From Calditrichia bacterium (GTDB taxonomy: Bacteria; Calditrichota; Calditrichia; RBG-13-44-9), in assembly GCA_026991005.1 (NCBI GenBank), contig JALXCH010000234.1, forward strand, positions 1 through 21,339: 21,339 nt of DNA, read 5' to 3'. The notes under the pieces were generated by a model. That model was not told the DNA's origin, did no database searches, and saw only the letters and a program-made list of their open reading frames with translations. Shown in pieces: positions 7,233 to 15,916 of the stretch. Every line of letters starts with the position of its first letter. Positions within the stretch are counted from its first letter, which is position 1. The position numbers and the translations under genes are program-made.

Positions 7233-9188
7233 ATGAAGCAACCATGGAAACAATTTGCCATCTGGCATATAGTGCTGGTAGGAATTTTTCTCATAAAATG
7301 GGTTTATCCGCAAACCCTCACCACCCAGACGTCTACGCTTTTCAGCGGTTCGGGGAACTGTGCGGTGTGCCATGCTCCCGGCTCCCCAAATACCCAGGCA
7401 CTGCTGGATCCCCAGGGACACGATATTTCTCCGGTAAACTTATGGCGCTCCACCATGATGGCAAACGCCGCCATCGATCCTTTCTGGCAGGCAAAAGTGA
7501 CGGCCGAAGTAAGTGCCCACCCTCAATTCCAGCAGGTAATTGAGGACAAGTGCACCACCTGCCACATGCCCCAGGGCCGCACCGAGGCAATTTTTCTGGG
7601 ACAGCAGTACTATTCCCTGCAAACCGGCCAATCCGATCCCCTGGCTATGGAAGGGGTAAGCTGTACCGTGTGCCATCAAATCAAAGATGTCAATCTGGGA
7701 ACCGGTGCCAGTTTTTCGGGGCACTACACCATCGAGGACGACCACATCATCTACGGGCCCTACCCCAATCCCGTGGCCAATCCCATGATTAACATGTCCG
7801 GATACACCCCGATACACAGCACCCATGTGGAATCTTCCGAACTATGCGCTACCTGCCACACCCTTTTCACCCCCACGGTGGATAATAACGGGCAGATTGT
7901 GGGCGAGATGCCGGAGCAAACACCGTATCTGGAATGGGAAAACAGCATCTTTCCGGCTCAGGATATTCAGTGCCAGACCTGCCACATGCCCGCCATCGAT
8001 AATCCCGTAATCATCTCCAATCGTCCCCCATTCCTAAATGGCCGCTCCCCATTTTACAAGCACTACTTTATGGGTGGGAACACCTTTATGTTAAAAATGT
8101 TGCGGGATAACAGCGCACAATTAGGCGTGTTTGCCTCCACCCAGCATTTCGACAGTACCCTGGCGCGTACAGAACGGCTCTTACGAAACGAAACTGCAGA
8201 TTTAAACGTGGCTTATTCCTGGCAGGGGAACGACACGCTGGTGCTGAAAGTAGCGATCCATAACAAGACCGGGCACAAGATCCCCACCGGATATCCCAGC
8301 CGACGTTTGTGGCTGTATGTGCAGATTCAGGATGGCAACGGCACACCGCTTTTTACCAGCGGGGAATGGGATTCCCTCACGGGCGAAATCGTTCACCTGG
8401 ATTCCACCTACGAACCGCATTACCAGGTTATCACCTCCCCCGAGCAGGTGCAAATTTACCAGGCCGTGATGAAAGATGTGGATGGACAGGTAAACTACAC
8501 CCTGTTACGGGGAGCGGGGTACATCAAGGATAACCGGATTCCTCCGGAAGGGTTTACCACCACCGGTGCCCACTACGACACCACAACCATTATTGGCGCT
8601 GCCGCAGCCGATCCCAGTTTCAACCGCTCGGGGAGTACCGAAGGCACTGGCACCGATACGGTGGTGTACAAAATTGGAGGATTGAACAGTGCCGGGAGTT
8701 ACCATGCCGAGGTTCAGCTTTTGTATCAAACGCTGGAGCCTCGATTTGTGCAGGACCTTTTCCAGTACAACACCCCGGAAGTGCAGGCTTTCCAGAATTA
8801 CTACCAGAATGCGGACAAATCTCCGTTCCAGATTGCCAGCAAAGAAGTTCAAATTGGCAGTACTTCCATTGCCGCAACTCCAGCGCAAACTCTCGATACC
8901 CACTTGCTGGTGAGCGCCTATCCCAATCCGTTTAATCCCCGGGTAACCATTCGCATCGAAACCCGGCAATCCGGGCAGTTAAGTGTGGAAATTTACGATT
9001 TGCTGGGTAAACGCATTGCCGTGCTGCACAGGGGATACGTGGCTGCCGGAAATCATCGCTTAGTGTGGGATGCGAATTCTTCCCGGGGAGCGGTAGCTTC
9101 AGGTGAATATTTACTCCGGGTGAACCTGCACAATTCCCGGACCGGCACCCGGGAAACCAGAATACGAAAAATCGTGTTCCTGAAATAG
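7233..9188 (+). CDS. Secreted five-haem c-type cytochrome with C-terminal sorting domain
   Basis: 651 residues. The signal peptide has hydrophobic WHIVLVGIFLIKWV and ends near YPQ (residue 27). Five CXXCH haem c sites are visible: CAVCH (43-47), CTTCH (107-111), CTVCH (144-148), CATCH (205-209) and CQTCH (247-251). Several are followed by Met-Pro (CTTCHMP, CQTCHMP), as in cytochrome c554/NapC-NrfB-like multihaem domains. A beta-rich middle domain (about 310-550, with HNKTGHKIPTGYPSRRLWLY) follows, and the protein ends in a sorting domain (AYPNPFNPRVTIRI from about 562, IYDLLGKRI, SGEYLLRV). Predicted role is periplasmic or surface electron transfer; the donor and acceptor are unknown. AGGAG (7223-7227) lies 5 nt before ATG 7233. 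It is monocistronic, bounded by array A and the terminator at 9287-9316. Confidence 0.9.
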   Translation: MKQPWKQFAIWHIVLVGIFLIKWVYPQTLTTQTSTLFSGSGNCAVCHAPGSPNTQALLDPQGHDISPVNLWRSTMMANAAIDPFWQAKVTAEVSAHPQFQQVIEDKCTTCHMPQGRTEAIFLGQQYYSLQTGQSDPLAMEGVSCTVCHQIKDVNLGTGASFSGHYTIEDDHIIYGPYPNPVANPMINMSGYTPIHSTHVESSELCATCHTLFTPTVDNNGQIVGEMPEQTPYLEWENSIFPAQDIQCQTCHMPAIDNPVIISNRPPFLNGRSPFYKHYFMGGNTFMLKMLRDNSAQLGVFASTQHFDSTLARTERLLRNETADLNVAYSWQGNDTLVLKVAIHNKTGHKIPTGYPSRRLWLYVQIQDGNGTPLFTSGEWDSLTGEIVHLDSTYEPHYQVITSPEQVQIYQAVMKDVDGQVNYTLLRGAGYIKDNRIPPEGFTTTGAHYDTTTIIGAAAADPSFNRSGSTEGTGTDTVVYKIGGLNSAGSYHAEVQLLYQTLEPRFVQDLFQYNTPEVQAFQNYYQNADKSPFQIASKEVQIGSTSIAATPAQTLDTHLLVSAYPNPFNPRVTIRIETRQSGQLSVEIYDLLGKRIAVLHRGYVAAGNHRLVWDANSSRGAVASGEYLLRVNLHNSRTGTRETRIRKIVFLK

Positions 9189-9286
9189 TTCAATTTTCGG
9201 GTTGATTCGGAAAACCCTTTATCGACCTATTTCCCCCACCGCAACGAGTGAGTCCGGGAACTCTCACCGGAAACCGCTCGTTTCTC

Positions 9287-9316
9287 AAAAGGCAGGTTGT
9301 AGAACCTGCCTTTTTT
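9287..9316 (+). terminator. Intrinsic terminator after the cytochrome gene
   Basis: GGCAGGTT (9291-9298), loop GTAG, AACCTGCC (9303-9310), then TTTTTT (9311-9316). The stem is extended by A-T pairs at its base (AAAA at 9287-9290). Confidence 0.92.
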
Positions 9317-9396
9317 ATGTAATTTAGGGATTCTTAAACAGCCCGGCTCTACCAGGGAGTCAGGGGAAATGTTGCGGGAAACAGGAAGGAAAAACC

Positions 9397-10158
9397 ATGT
9401 ATCCGTATTTGTTTAAAATTGGGCCCTTTCAGGCAGGAAGTTACGGGTTGATGATGGCCATCGCCTTTCTCACCACCATGTACCTGTTGCGGCGGGAACT
9501 GCGCCAGCACGGTTACGATGGAGATTGGGCGTACACAGTGATGTTTGCAGCCGCCATTGGGGGAATAGTGGGCGCTCGCCTTTATTTCATTCTGGAACAC
9601 ATTCCTGAATTTAAAGCCGATCCCCTGGGGATGATTTTTAGTGGCAGCGGATTAACCTGGTACGGTGGATTTATCGGAGGCTTTCTGGCGGTGGTGTACG
9701 TCATTCGGCGTTTCCCGGCGGATTCGCTTAAAATTGCCGATTTGATTGCTCCATTACTCCTGCTGGGTTATGGCATCGGGCGAATTGGTTGCTTCCTGGC
9801 AGGGGATGGGGATTACGGCCCCCCCACAGATCTGCCCTGGGGCATGGCTTTCCCCAACGGGACGGTGCCCACCGATGTTCCCGTGCATCCCACCCCGCTT
9901 TACGAAACACTTTTTTCCTTTATTCTGTTTGCCATCCTCTGGAAACTGCGCAAGCGTCCCCATCCTCCGGGAATGATGGTGGCCGGAATGCTTATTTTTT
10001 ACGGCATCGAACGTTTCGTTACCGAATTCTGGCGCTTAACCCCCAAAATTCTTTTTGGCTGGATGAGCATGGCGCAAATATTAAGCATTCTGGCGATTCT
10101 GGCGGGCCTGGGATGGGCCTGGTACCTGAAACGCAAATTTCCTCCAAAAACCACCTGA
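9397..10158 (+). CDS. lgt: Prolipoprotein diacylglyceryl transferase
   Basis: 253-residue inner-membrane enzyme that transfers diacylglycerol from phosphatidylglycerol to the lipobox cysteine of prolipoproteins, the first step of lipoprotein maturation. Evidence: multiple hydrophobic segments, GARLYFILEH, GLTWYGGFIGG, the Lgt-signature region GYGIGRIGCFLAGDGDYG, HPTPLYE, and a C-terminal ERFVTEFWR segment carrying conserved Glu/Arg. The histidine found in enterobacterial Lgt just before the GG of the second motif is Tyr here, as I recall from other phyla. AGGAAGGA (9383-9390) is a good ribosome binding site 6 nt before ATG 9397. It is convergent with the Kelch gene, with only 48 bases between stops. 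Its substrates would include the lipoprotein encoded at 14733-15728. Confidence 0.95.
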   Translation: MYPYLFKIGPFQAGSYGLMMAIAFLTTMYLLRRELRQHGYDGDWAYTVMFAAAIGGIVGARLYFILEHIPEFKADPLGMIFSGSGLTWYGGFIGGFLAVVYVIRRFPADSLKIADLIAPLLLLGYGIGRIGCFLAGDGDYGPPTDLPWGMAFPNGTVPTDVPVHPTPLYETLFSFILFAILWKLRKRPHPPGMMVAGMLIFYGIERFVTEFWRLTPKILFGWMSMAQILSILAILAGLGWAWYLKRKFPPKTT

Positions 10159-10206
10159 ATTTTTTTCAGAACTTACAGGAATCCGGGGCGGGATTTCAGG
10201 AAACAA

Positions 10207-11511
10207 TTACCGGTTTCCCAGATAATGAATTTTCACCGTGGTAACCTGCTGCCCGTTTTCGGCGCGCAGGAAATACGTGCCATTTGCCAGGCAGGAAGGC
10301 ATTCCGCTACCGGGATTCAACAGAAACTGATGTATTCCGCCGGATAAGTGCCCCTGAAATAGGGTGGTAATTCGTCTGCCCAACACATCGTACAGGGAGA
10401 GGTTTACTGTGCCGGAGGCCGGCTGCTCGACCTGCACCCGGGTAGAGGTGCGAAAAGGATTGGGAAAAGCGGAAAGATGAAGAGTTTGTGCAGGGGTGGG
10501 AGAATCGTCGGGATCATCAATACTAACCAGCAGGTTTAATGCTTCCACCGTGTTGTACACCATTCCCTGATAACTCCCCACGCCTCCAATGGCGTACAGG
10601 GTGTGGTTCACCACCGCCGCAACCAGATCGCGTCGGGCGGTATTTAACGAAGGGGCTTCCTGCCACTGCAACTCCGTGCCCTGAAGGATGCCCACCAGAA
10701 CTTTGTTGGTAATTCCCATTTGCCCGAATCCGCCCACAATCCACAAACGATTCCCATCCGTTGCTGCTCCTGCCCCTCCAGAAGGGTAAGGAAGATTGGC
10801 AACGCTTACCCAGGAGGCAGTGGTAGCATCGTAACGCTCCACCGAACTCATGGGGCCGTAGTAAATCCCTCCTGCCACCACCACCTGTCCGGATGGGGTT
10901 CCGGCCATGGCAGAACTTCGGGGGAAATTTAACGAGGCGGGCAGCGTGCTCCAGCTATTATCCTGCGGATTAAACACCACAATCTGATTGCTGCTGGCAT
11001 TTCCCATGCTGCTCCCCCCAATCAGCCAGATGAGGGAGTCCTTCACCACACTGGTCATTCCAAAACGGGGAACGGGCATTTGGGCCACTGTTTGCCAGTG
11101 CCCATCGACAGGGTCGTACATCTCCACCGCAGAAATTAGCGTGGATTGTTTCTTTCCTCCAAAAAGGTAAATTTTTCCATTCCACACCTGGGCGGTGGCA
11201 TATTCCCGTTCGTAATGAATATGGTCGTACTGGGTACTCCAGCTATCCAGCGCTGGGTCGTACACTTCCACTTCATCACAGAAGTGGTGTCCCATTTTTC
11301 GCCCGCCAATCACCCAGATTTTGCCATCCAGCACCGCTACGGCCATTCCTTTGCGGGCCGTGGGCATGGAAGCGCGATACTCCCACTGTTGAGCCCACCC
11401 GGCAGTGAGAAAACATGCAGCAAATACCCAGAAAATCACCCACTTACGCAAAATTTGCATTCTCTTCCCGTCTATCTTCATACGCTTAGCATGCTTCAAT
11501 TTTTGTGCCAT
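10207..11511 (-). CDS. Secreted six-bladed Kelch-repeat propeller with C-terminal sorting domain
   Basis: Six Kelch units are visible, each with a hydrophobic run ending in GG: IWVIGG, IYLFGG, IWLIGG, VVVAGG, LWIVGG and LYAIGG, with intervening Y/V-DP...W motifs (VYDPALDSWS, MYDPVDGHWQ, FNPQDNSWS). This predicts a single complete six-bladed beta-propeller for ligand or protein binding. The C-terminus (SAFPNPFRTSTRV, LYDVLGRRI, ANGTYFLRA) is a sorting-type domain. ATG 11511 overlaps the kinase stop (TGATG), implying translational coupling. An internal Met at 11460 would give a cleaner signal peptide (MQILRKWVIFWVFAACFLTA, cut after GWAQ) and may be the real start. It is the last gene of the four-gene operon. 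No catalytic residues are recognised. Confidence 0.85.
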   Translation of the reverse strand: MAQKLKHAKRMKIDGKRMQILRKWVIFWVFAACFLTAGWAQQWEYRASMPTARKGMAVAVLDGKIWVIGGRKMGHHFCDEVEVYDPALDSWSTQYDHIHYEREYATAQVWNGKIYLFGGKKQSTLISAVEMYDPVDGHWQTVAQMPVPRFGMTSVVKDSLIWLIGGSSMGNASSNQIVVFNPQDNSWSTLPASLNFPRSSAMAGTPSGQVVVAGGIYYGPMSSVERYDATTASWVSVANLPYPSGGAGAATDGNRLWIVGGFGQMGITNKVLVGILQGTELQWQEAPSLNTARRDLVAAVVNHTLYAIGGVGSYQGMVYNTVEALNLLVSIDDPDDSPTPAQTLHLSAFPNPFRTSTRVQVEQPASGTVNLSLYDVLGRRITTLFQGHLSGGIHQFLLNPGSGMPSCLANGTYFLRAENGQQVTTVKIHYLGNR

Positions 11512-13226
11512 CACATGTGCGGTTTTTTAAGAACTTCCCGCACAACCACGGTATCGTTCGAGGAAATAGTCACCATACGCCGCACCGTTTCGTAGTACGG
11601 ATTCTTCAATTCCACCAGATGTTGCCCCGGCGATAAGGCAATAGGAAACTGCAATGGGGTGGTGTCCAGGTGCTGCCCATCCACAAACACATTGGCCCAG
11701 GGACGCACCTCCACCTGCAGGTAGCCAGCCTGTTGTAAAAAGGAATAGCGGATTTCCTTCCGCTCCCCGGCCTGTACCGTTACCGTAAATACTCTGGGAG
11801 AAAATTGAGTATGGGTTAAGACCAGCCGATGGGTTCCGGGCGTCACGGCAAAGGTTTTGCGCTGCACCAGCGAATCCACCACTTCTCCATCCAGCTGGAC
11901 GGAGGCCCAGGGAGAAATTTCCAGTTGCAAATACGCTTTTTGCGGCAGGGAAGTACCGGGAGAAGCTGCCGGAGTCACGGATGTGCCGGTTGCTTTTTCC
12001 GGAGAAGAAACCGGGGCAGCAGGCGAAGGAATCTCCCGTTCCCCACCGGCAACAGGCTTCTGTACCGGTGTATTCTGAAGCGAAGGAACAGGCTGTGCCA
12101 GTGTATCCAACGTGGAATCCTGAACAGCCGCTGGGGGCGCAGCCACAGTGGTGGAATCCACTGCCGTGGTGGTGGAAAACGGTTTCATCCGGCGCCCCAG
12201 ATACCCCAACACCAGAAGCAGGAAAAATATTGCCAGCAGCAGTGCAGACACCGGTACCATGCGGCGTTTAAACCGGGAGAGGGAAGTATCCGGAGGCGCT
12301 TCTTCCGGGAGAGGAGAAGCGGCTTCTTCCCTCTTCGGAGGTGGTGATCCCGAATAATACTTCCGAACCAGTACACCGGGATCGGACGCCTCTGCCCCCG
12401 CCGTGTTTTCTTCTATTTGTTTGATGAATTCCAGCACTTCGCCCGCTTCCCCGAAACGCTCCTCCGGATAGCGAGCAATGAGGTGCAGCACCAGTTCATC
12501 GATACGGGAGGGTAAACGGTTGTTGTAGTGAGACGGTGGGGGCGGAGTTTCGTTCAGGATCTTCTGAATGCAGGCGGAATAATTTTCCCCGGCAAACGGC
12601 TTCACCCCGGTTAACATCTCGTACAGGGTGGCGCCCAGGGAAAATAAATCCGAAGCGGGGGTAAGCGGCTCCCCGGTAATCTGCTCGGGACTCATGTAAG
12701 CCGGTGTTCCCAGAATGCTTCCTTCCTGGGTCAGGGAAGCATCTTCTCCCAGATATGCCAGTCCAAAATCGGTGATTTTCACCGCACCGGAGGTATCCAG
12801 CAAAATGTTTCCCGGTTTAATATCCCGGTGGATGATTCCCTGCCGGTGCGCCACCTCCAGCCCGGAGAGCACCTGACGTAAAATCTCCAGCGCCACTTCC
12901 GGTGCAAGGGGAGCGGATTTTTCCAGCAACTGCCGTAAACTCATCCCCTCCACAAATTCCAGCGCCATGTAAATGTACCCCTCCCGCTCGCCGATGGTGT
13001 ACACATCCACAATGTTAGGATGCTTCAGCCGGGCACAAATGCGCGCCTCGCGCCGGAAACGCTCCACCCAGCGGCTGTGATCCCGAATGTGCGGTTTGAG
13101 CAGTTTAATAAACACCGGTCGATTCAGCGATGGCTGAAATCCCCGCACCGCAATGGTGTGAGGCGTTTCCTGAATCACCACCTCCAGAAGGAACTCATCC
13201 AGTTGTCGAAAAGGTAACGATTGCAT
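11511..13226 (-). CDS. Membrane Ser/Thr protein kinase with two extracytoplasmic PEGA domains
   Basis: 571 residues. The kinase domain (about 10-270) has VAIK-like VFIK (K41), helix C glutamate (E60), HRDIKPGN (133-140, catalytic D135), DFG (153-155), GTPAYMSPE (173-181) and DLFSLGATLYEMLTG. The glycine-rich loop is not recognisable: the expected place reads VVIQETPHTIAVRG without GxGxxG. A Pro/Ser-rich linker leads to one transmembrane helix (about 324-344, VPVSALLLAIFFLLLVLGYL). A low-complexity Pro/Ser/Thr stalk (350-428) and two PEGA domains (about 431-497 with YLQLEISPWASVQLDG, and 501-567 with YLQVEVRPWANVFVDG) follow. PEGA domains are beta-sandwich modules common outside the membrane on such kinases. 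The gene starts 3 bases after the sigma54 activator stop, within one operon, and its stop overlaps the Kelch start. Likely role is signal transduction between envelope and cytoplasm; substrates are unknown. Confidence 0.93.
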   Translation of the reverse strand: MQSLPFRQLDEFLLEVVIQETPHTIAVRGFQPSLNRPVFIKLLKPHIRDHSRWVERFRREARICARLKHPNIVDVYTIGEREGYIYMALEFVEGMSLRQLLEKSAPLAPEVALEILRQVLSGLEVAHRQGIIHRDIKPGNILLDTSGAVKITDFGLAYLGEDASLTQEGSILGTPAYMSPEQITGEPLTPASDLFSLGATLYEMLTGVKPFAGENYSACIQKILNETPPPPSHYNNRLPSRIDELVLHLIARYPEERFGEAGEVLEFIKQIEENTAGAEASDPGVLVRKYYSGSPPPKREEAASPLPEEAPPDTSLSRFKRRMVPVSALLLAIFFLLLVLGYLGRRMKPFSTTTAVDSTTVAAPPAAVQDSTLDTLAQPVPSLQNTPVQKPVAGGEREIPSPAAPVSSPEKATGTSVTPAASPGTSLPQKAYLQLEISPWASVQLDGEVVDSLVQRKTFAVTPGTHRLVLTHTQFSPRVFTVTVQAGERKEIRYSFLQQAGYLQVEVRPWANVFVDGQHLDTTPLQFPIALSPGQHLVELKNPYYETVRRMVTISSNDTVVVREVLKKPHM

Positions 13227-13229
13227 CTG

Positions 13230-14717
13230 TTACACCAATCCCCACTCTTTGCTTTTGTAATGCACCCAGCGCAGGGAGACGCCCATTAACTCCGCCGTGC
13301 GTGTTTTATTGTAATCGGTGGCTTTCAGTGTTTTTTCCAGCAGGATGCGGCTGAGCTCCTCCAGCGTCATCCCGGCCTCGATGTCCGTTCCACCGCTATC
13401 CTCTTCCAGTAAAATGAGGTCATCCACATCAATTTTTCCATCGGAATCCACCACCAGTGCCCGTTCGATGGTGTTTTCCAGCTCCCGCACGTTGCCCGGC
13501 CAGGGGTACTGTTCCAGCTGCTTCATCGCCGCCGGGGTCACGGAGGTTATCTGTTTCTGCAATTTTTTCTGATACACATCCACAAAATGCTTTACCAGCA
13601 GGGGAATGTCTTTTTTCCGTTCTCGCAGGGGTGGAATGTGAATGTTAATGACATTCAGGCGGTAAAACAGGTCCTGGCGGAAGCGCCCCTCGCGGATGTC
13701 CTCGCGCAGGTCGCGGTTGGTGGCAGCAATGATGCGCACATCCGCTTTGCGGGGACGCACCTCCCCCACCGGTGTGAATTGCCGATCCTGAAGGAAGCGC
13801 AGCAGCTTCACCTGCATGGCCGGGGGCAACTCGCCCACCTCATCCAGAAACAGCGTACCGCCATCGGCCATCTCCACCAGCCCCTTCTTATCGGCAATCG
13901 CCCCGGTAAAAGCCCCCTTTTTGTGCCCGAACAATTCGCTCTCAATCAGGTTTTCCGGGATGGCACCACAGTTTACCGGGACAAACGGTTTTTTACTTCG
14001 CCAGCCGTTGTAATGAATCGCCCGAGCCACCAGTTCCTTTCCGGTGCCCGTTTCGCCCGTAATGAGTACGGTGGCATCATTGTTCAACACCTTTCCAATC
14101 AGTTGAAAAACCTGCTCCATGGCTTTGCTCTTGCCAATGATTTCGCGGAAGGCAAAAATGCGGTGGAATTCCTCCTTCAAGAGGGCATTCTCTTCCCGGA
14201 AGCGGGAGAGCAGGCGGGCATTTTCCAGAGCGATGGCCGCCTGGTTGGCAAAGGCTTCCAGGAAGTGCAGACTCTGGCGGGAAAATCGGGCCTTCTGCCC
14301 CTGGCTGTCGATGTAAATTAATCCCTGCAGTTCTCCCTTAAGTACCAGCGGAACGCAGGCAATGGAACGGATTTCGTGCAGCACCACACTACGCGCTTCG
14401 TCAAAACGCTCGTCAGAGAGAGCATCGAAAGTGAGCAGGGGTTTGCCGGTGTGCAGCACTTTTTCCACTGTTGAATGGGAGATGTCTTCCACCTCCTCGG
14501 GACGCGCTTTTTCGATGTTTCGCACCGCCGCGGGGACAAACTCGCCGGTTTCGTCCTTCATTAAAATAAATCCCCGATCGGCCGCAAGCTGCCGCACGGC
14601 AATATCCAGCGCATTCTCCAGCACTTCTTCCGGTTCCCGCAGGGAATTGAGCTGCTGGCTAATCTCCAGCAGCGCCTTCAAATACTTCTCGGGAATATTG
14701 TCAATGGTTTCGTTCAT
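13230..14717 (-). CDS. Sigma54-dependent transcriptional activator with N-terminal GAF domain
   Basis: 495 residues. A GAF sensor domain (about 15-168, ending [16 protein letters not shown]) and a short coiled linker precede the AAA+ sigma54-interaction domain: Walker A GETGTGKE (221-228), [15 protein letters not shown] with the sigma54-contacting GAFTGA at 268-273, Walker B GGTLFLDE (286-293), arginine-containing [12 protein letters not shown] (345-356) and [15 protein letters not shown] (406-420). A Fis-type helix-turn-helix closes the protein (470-494, [24 protein letters not shown]). There is no receiver domain, so its input is a GAF ligand or a partner protein. Neighbouring kinase phosphorylation is an attractive but unproven input. 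Gene order: 15 bases after the lipoprotein gene and 3 bases before the kinase gene. A sigma54-like promoter at 4443-4457 is one candidate target in the window. Confidence 0.95.
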   Translation of the reverse strand: MNETIDNIPEKYLKALLEISQQLNSLREPEEVLENALDIAVRQLAADRGFILMKDETGEFVPAAVRNIEKARPEEVEDISHSTVEKVLHTGKPLLTFDALSDERFDEARSVVLHEIRSIACVPLVLKGELQGLIYIDSQGQKARFSRQSLHFLEAFANQAAIALENARLLSRFREENALLKEEFHRIFAFREIIGKSKAMEQVFQLIGKVLNNDATVLITGETGTGKELVARAIHYNGWRSKKPFVPVNCGAIPENLIESELFGHKKGAFTGAIADKKGLVEMADGGTLFLDEVGELPPAMQVKLLRFLQDRQFTPVGEVRPRKADVRIIAATNRDLREDIREGRFRQDLFYRLNVINIHIPPLRERKKDIPLLVKHFVDVYQKKLQKQITSVTPAAMKQLEQYPWPGNVRELENTIERALVVDSDGKIDVDDLILLEEDSGGTDIEAGMTLEELSRILLEKTLKATDYNKTRTAELMGVSLRWVHYKSKEWGLV

Positions 14718-14732
14718 TCCCTCATCCTGTTG

Positions 14733-15728
14733 TTAAGGTACCACAAAAGATGCCTCTTTGGAACGGCTTAAATTATTAAACTCATCCCGTACCCCAATAG
14801 TCCAGAAATAGGTACCGCTGGACAGGGAATCCGGGTACTGATACTGAAACTGCGTTGCCGGAATACGAAGCGCCTGGTGAATTAAAATGGGTATTCCGGC
14901 CTGGATTCGGAAAACAGATACTTCGTATTGAAACGCAAACGAAGCCGGGTACGGTTCCCAGCGGAAAAGGGGACGGGCGGAGACTTCCTGCAGAGCTGTG
15001 GGTTCAATGGCAACGGGCGATTGTTCCATAATGCGAATGAGATGATAGGGCCCGGAAGTAACCTGCGCCCGGGAGCGATCTTCCAGCAAAATAAAAATAT
15101 CTTTTCCCACAAGCGGGAAGGGATTCCCTTCCGGAAAATCCTCCTGGGTAAGCATGAGACGAAAGCTATCCGGTCGTACCGTTTCCTGAAATTCCCGGAC
15201 GATCCCCAGATCGGGGATGAGCACCCGTAAGGTGTCAATATCGCTTAACCCATCCGGATCATCTGCAATCAACCAGAAATTGATGGTGGTAAACGGTTCC
15301 GGCCACCATTGATCGATATATTCGCTAAAAATGGTAATCTGCCTGACGTAGGGCTCGGCGTTTAAATAAAAATGCTGAAGTGCAGTATCCAGAGTATCCA
15401 TATCCAATTCCACCGTATCCGGGGTAAAACCCGTTTTCCGAAAGATGAGTTGATGAACGCCCTTTTCTGCCAGACGAAAGGTAAAAATGCCTGTGGAATC
15501 GGTGTAGCGCACCATTTCTTCCGGGAAGAGCAGCACCTGGCAATTGGAAATGGGAAGGTGCGGCTCGTATTTTCGGAGAACATGGCCCTGAAGGGTAATG
15601 GATGGTATCGGATTTTGATTGTAGGGGTCAATGGGATTGGAATGGGGAGCATCTGGAACGCAAGAGAGCACCAATCCCAGGAAGATGAGCAACCCCACCA
15701 CCCACCATTTTATGCCACTCTGTTTCAT
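14733..15728 (-). CDS. Lipoprotein with carboxypeptidase-regulatory-like and FN3-like domains
   Basis: 331 residues from ATG 15728. The N-terminus is a lipoprotein signal: KQSG, a hydrophobic WWVVGLLIFLGLVL, then the lipobox VLSC with acceptor Cys near residue 23. Next comes an apparent carboxypeptidase-regulatory-like beta sandwich (ITLQGHVLRKYEPHLPISNC, then TDSTGIFTFRLAEKGVHQLI). A middle region (about 120-230) carries no motif I recognise. The C-terminal domain is FN3-like (ARPLFRWEPYPASFAFQYEV, SSGTYFWTIGVRDEFNN). An in-frame ATG at 15767 would add 13 residues, but the predicted transcription start falls on it, and the shorter start gives a normal signal peptide. It is the first gene of the operon with the sigma54 activator, kinase and Kelch protein, so it may be their envelope sensor or scaffold; that is inference from position. 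Confidence 0.8.
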   Translation of the reverse strand: MKQSGIKWWVVGLLIFLGLVLSCVPDAPHSNPIDPYNQNPIPSITLQGHVLRKYEPHLPISNCQVLLFPEEMVRYTDSTGIFTFRLAEKGVHQLIFRKTGFTPDTVELDMDTLDTALQHFYLNAEPYVRQITIFSEYIDQWWPEPFTTINFWLIADDPDGLSDIDTLRVLIPDLGIVREFQETVRPDSFRLMLTQEDFPEGNPFPLVGKDIFILLEDRSRAQVTSGPYHLIRIMEQSPVAIEPTALQEVSARPLFRWEPYPASFAFQYEVSVFRIQAGIPILIHQALRIPATQFQYQYPDSLSSGTYFWTIGVRDEFNNLSRSKEASFVVP

Positions 15729-15773
15729 AATCCGTTTCAATAACTGCCCTTTATTCGCTACCTCCATGTACTT

Positions 15774-15802
15774 ATTATAACCATGTTTTTTCGGGTTTTC
15801 AA
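15774..15802 (-). promoter_or_regulatory. Sigma70-type promoter of the lipoprotein-activator-kinase-Kelch operon
   Basis: On the minus strand TTGAAA (15802-15797) and a perfect TATAAT (15779-15774) are separated by exactly 17 bp. The predicted transcription start is at about 15767. It therefore argues for translation from the ATG at 15728 rather than 15767. Confidence 0.7.
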
Positions 15803-15821
15803 ACTGTTGCTGGGATTTTAC

Positions 15822-15838
15822 GGAAAAAACTTTTTTCC
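15822..15838. promoter_or_regulatory. Inverted repeat just upstream of the operon promoter
   Basis: GGAAAAAA (15822-15829), a single C, TTTTTTCC (15831-15838). It lies about 20 bases upstream of the -35 box, where an activator site or AT-rich UP-like element could sit. It may simply be A/T-tract structure; no known operator is recognised. Confidence 0.3.
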
Positions 15839-15916
15839 CGCTTGATGAAGCGCACGGATGTAATGTTTGAAAATCCCGTTGTCCGGATGTTCAGCAACAA
15901 GTTGTTCTGAGGTACT

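Noticed and set aside
8505..8969. 154-residue open frame on the minus strand
   Set aside because: Antisense to the cytochrome gene; low-complexity translation without family features.
11829..12347. 172-residue open frame on the plus strand
   Set aside because: Antisense to the Pro/Ser-rich linker, stalk and PEGA region of the kinase; Arg/Gly-rich shadow translation.
13587..14321. 244-residue open frame on the plus strand
   Set aside because: Lies antisense within the well-supported sigma54 activator; no recognisable motifs or ribosome binding site.
15822..15838. Intrinsic terminator
   Set aside because: The stem is almost entirely A-T with a 1-base loop and lies upstream of a promoter rather than after a gene; kept only as a possible regulatory inverted repeat.
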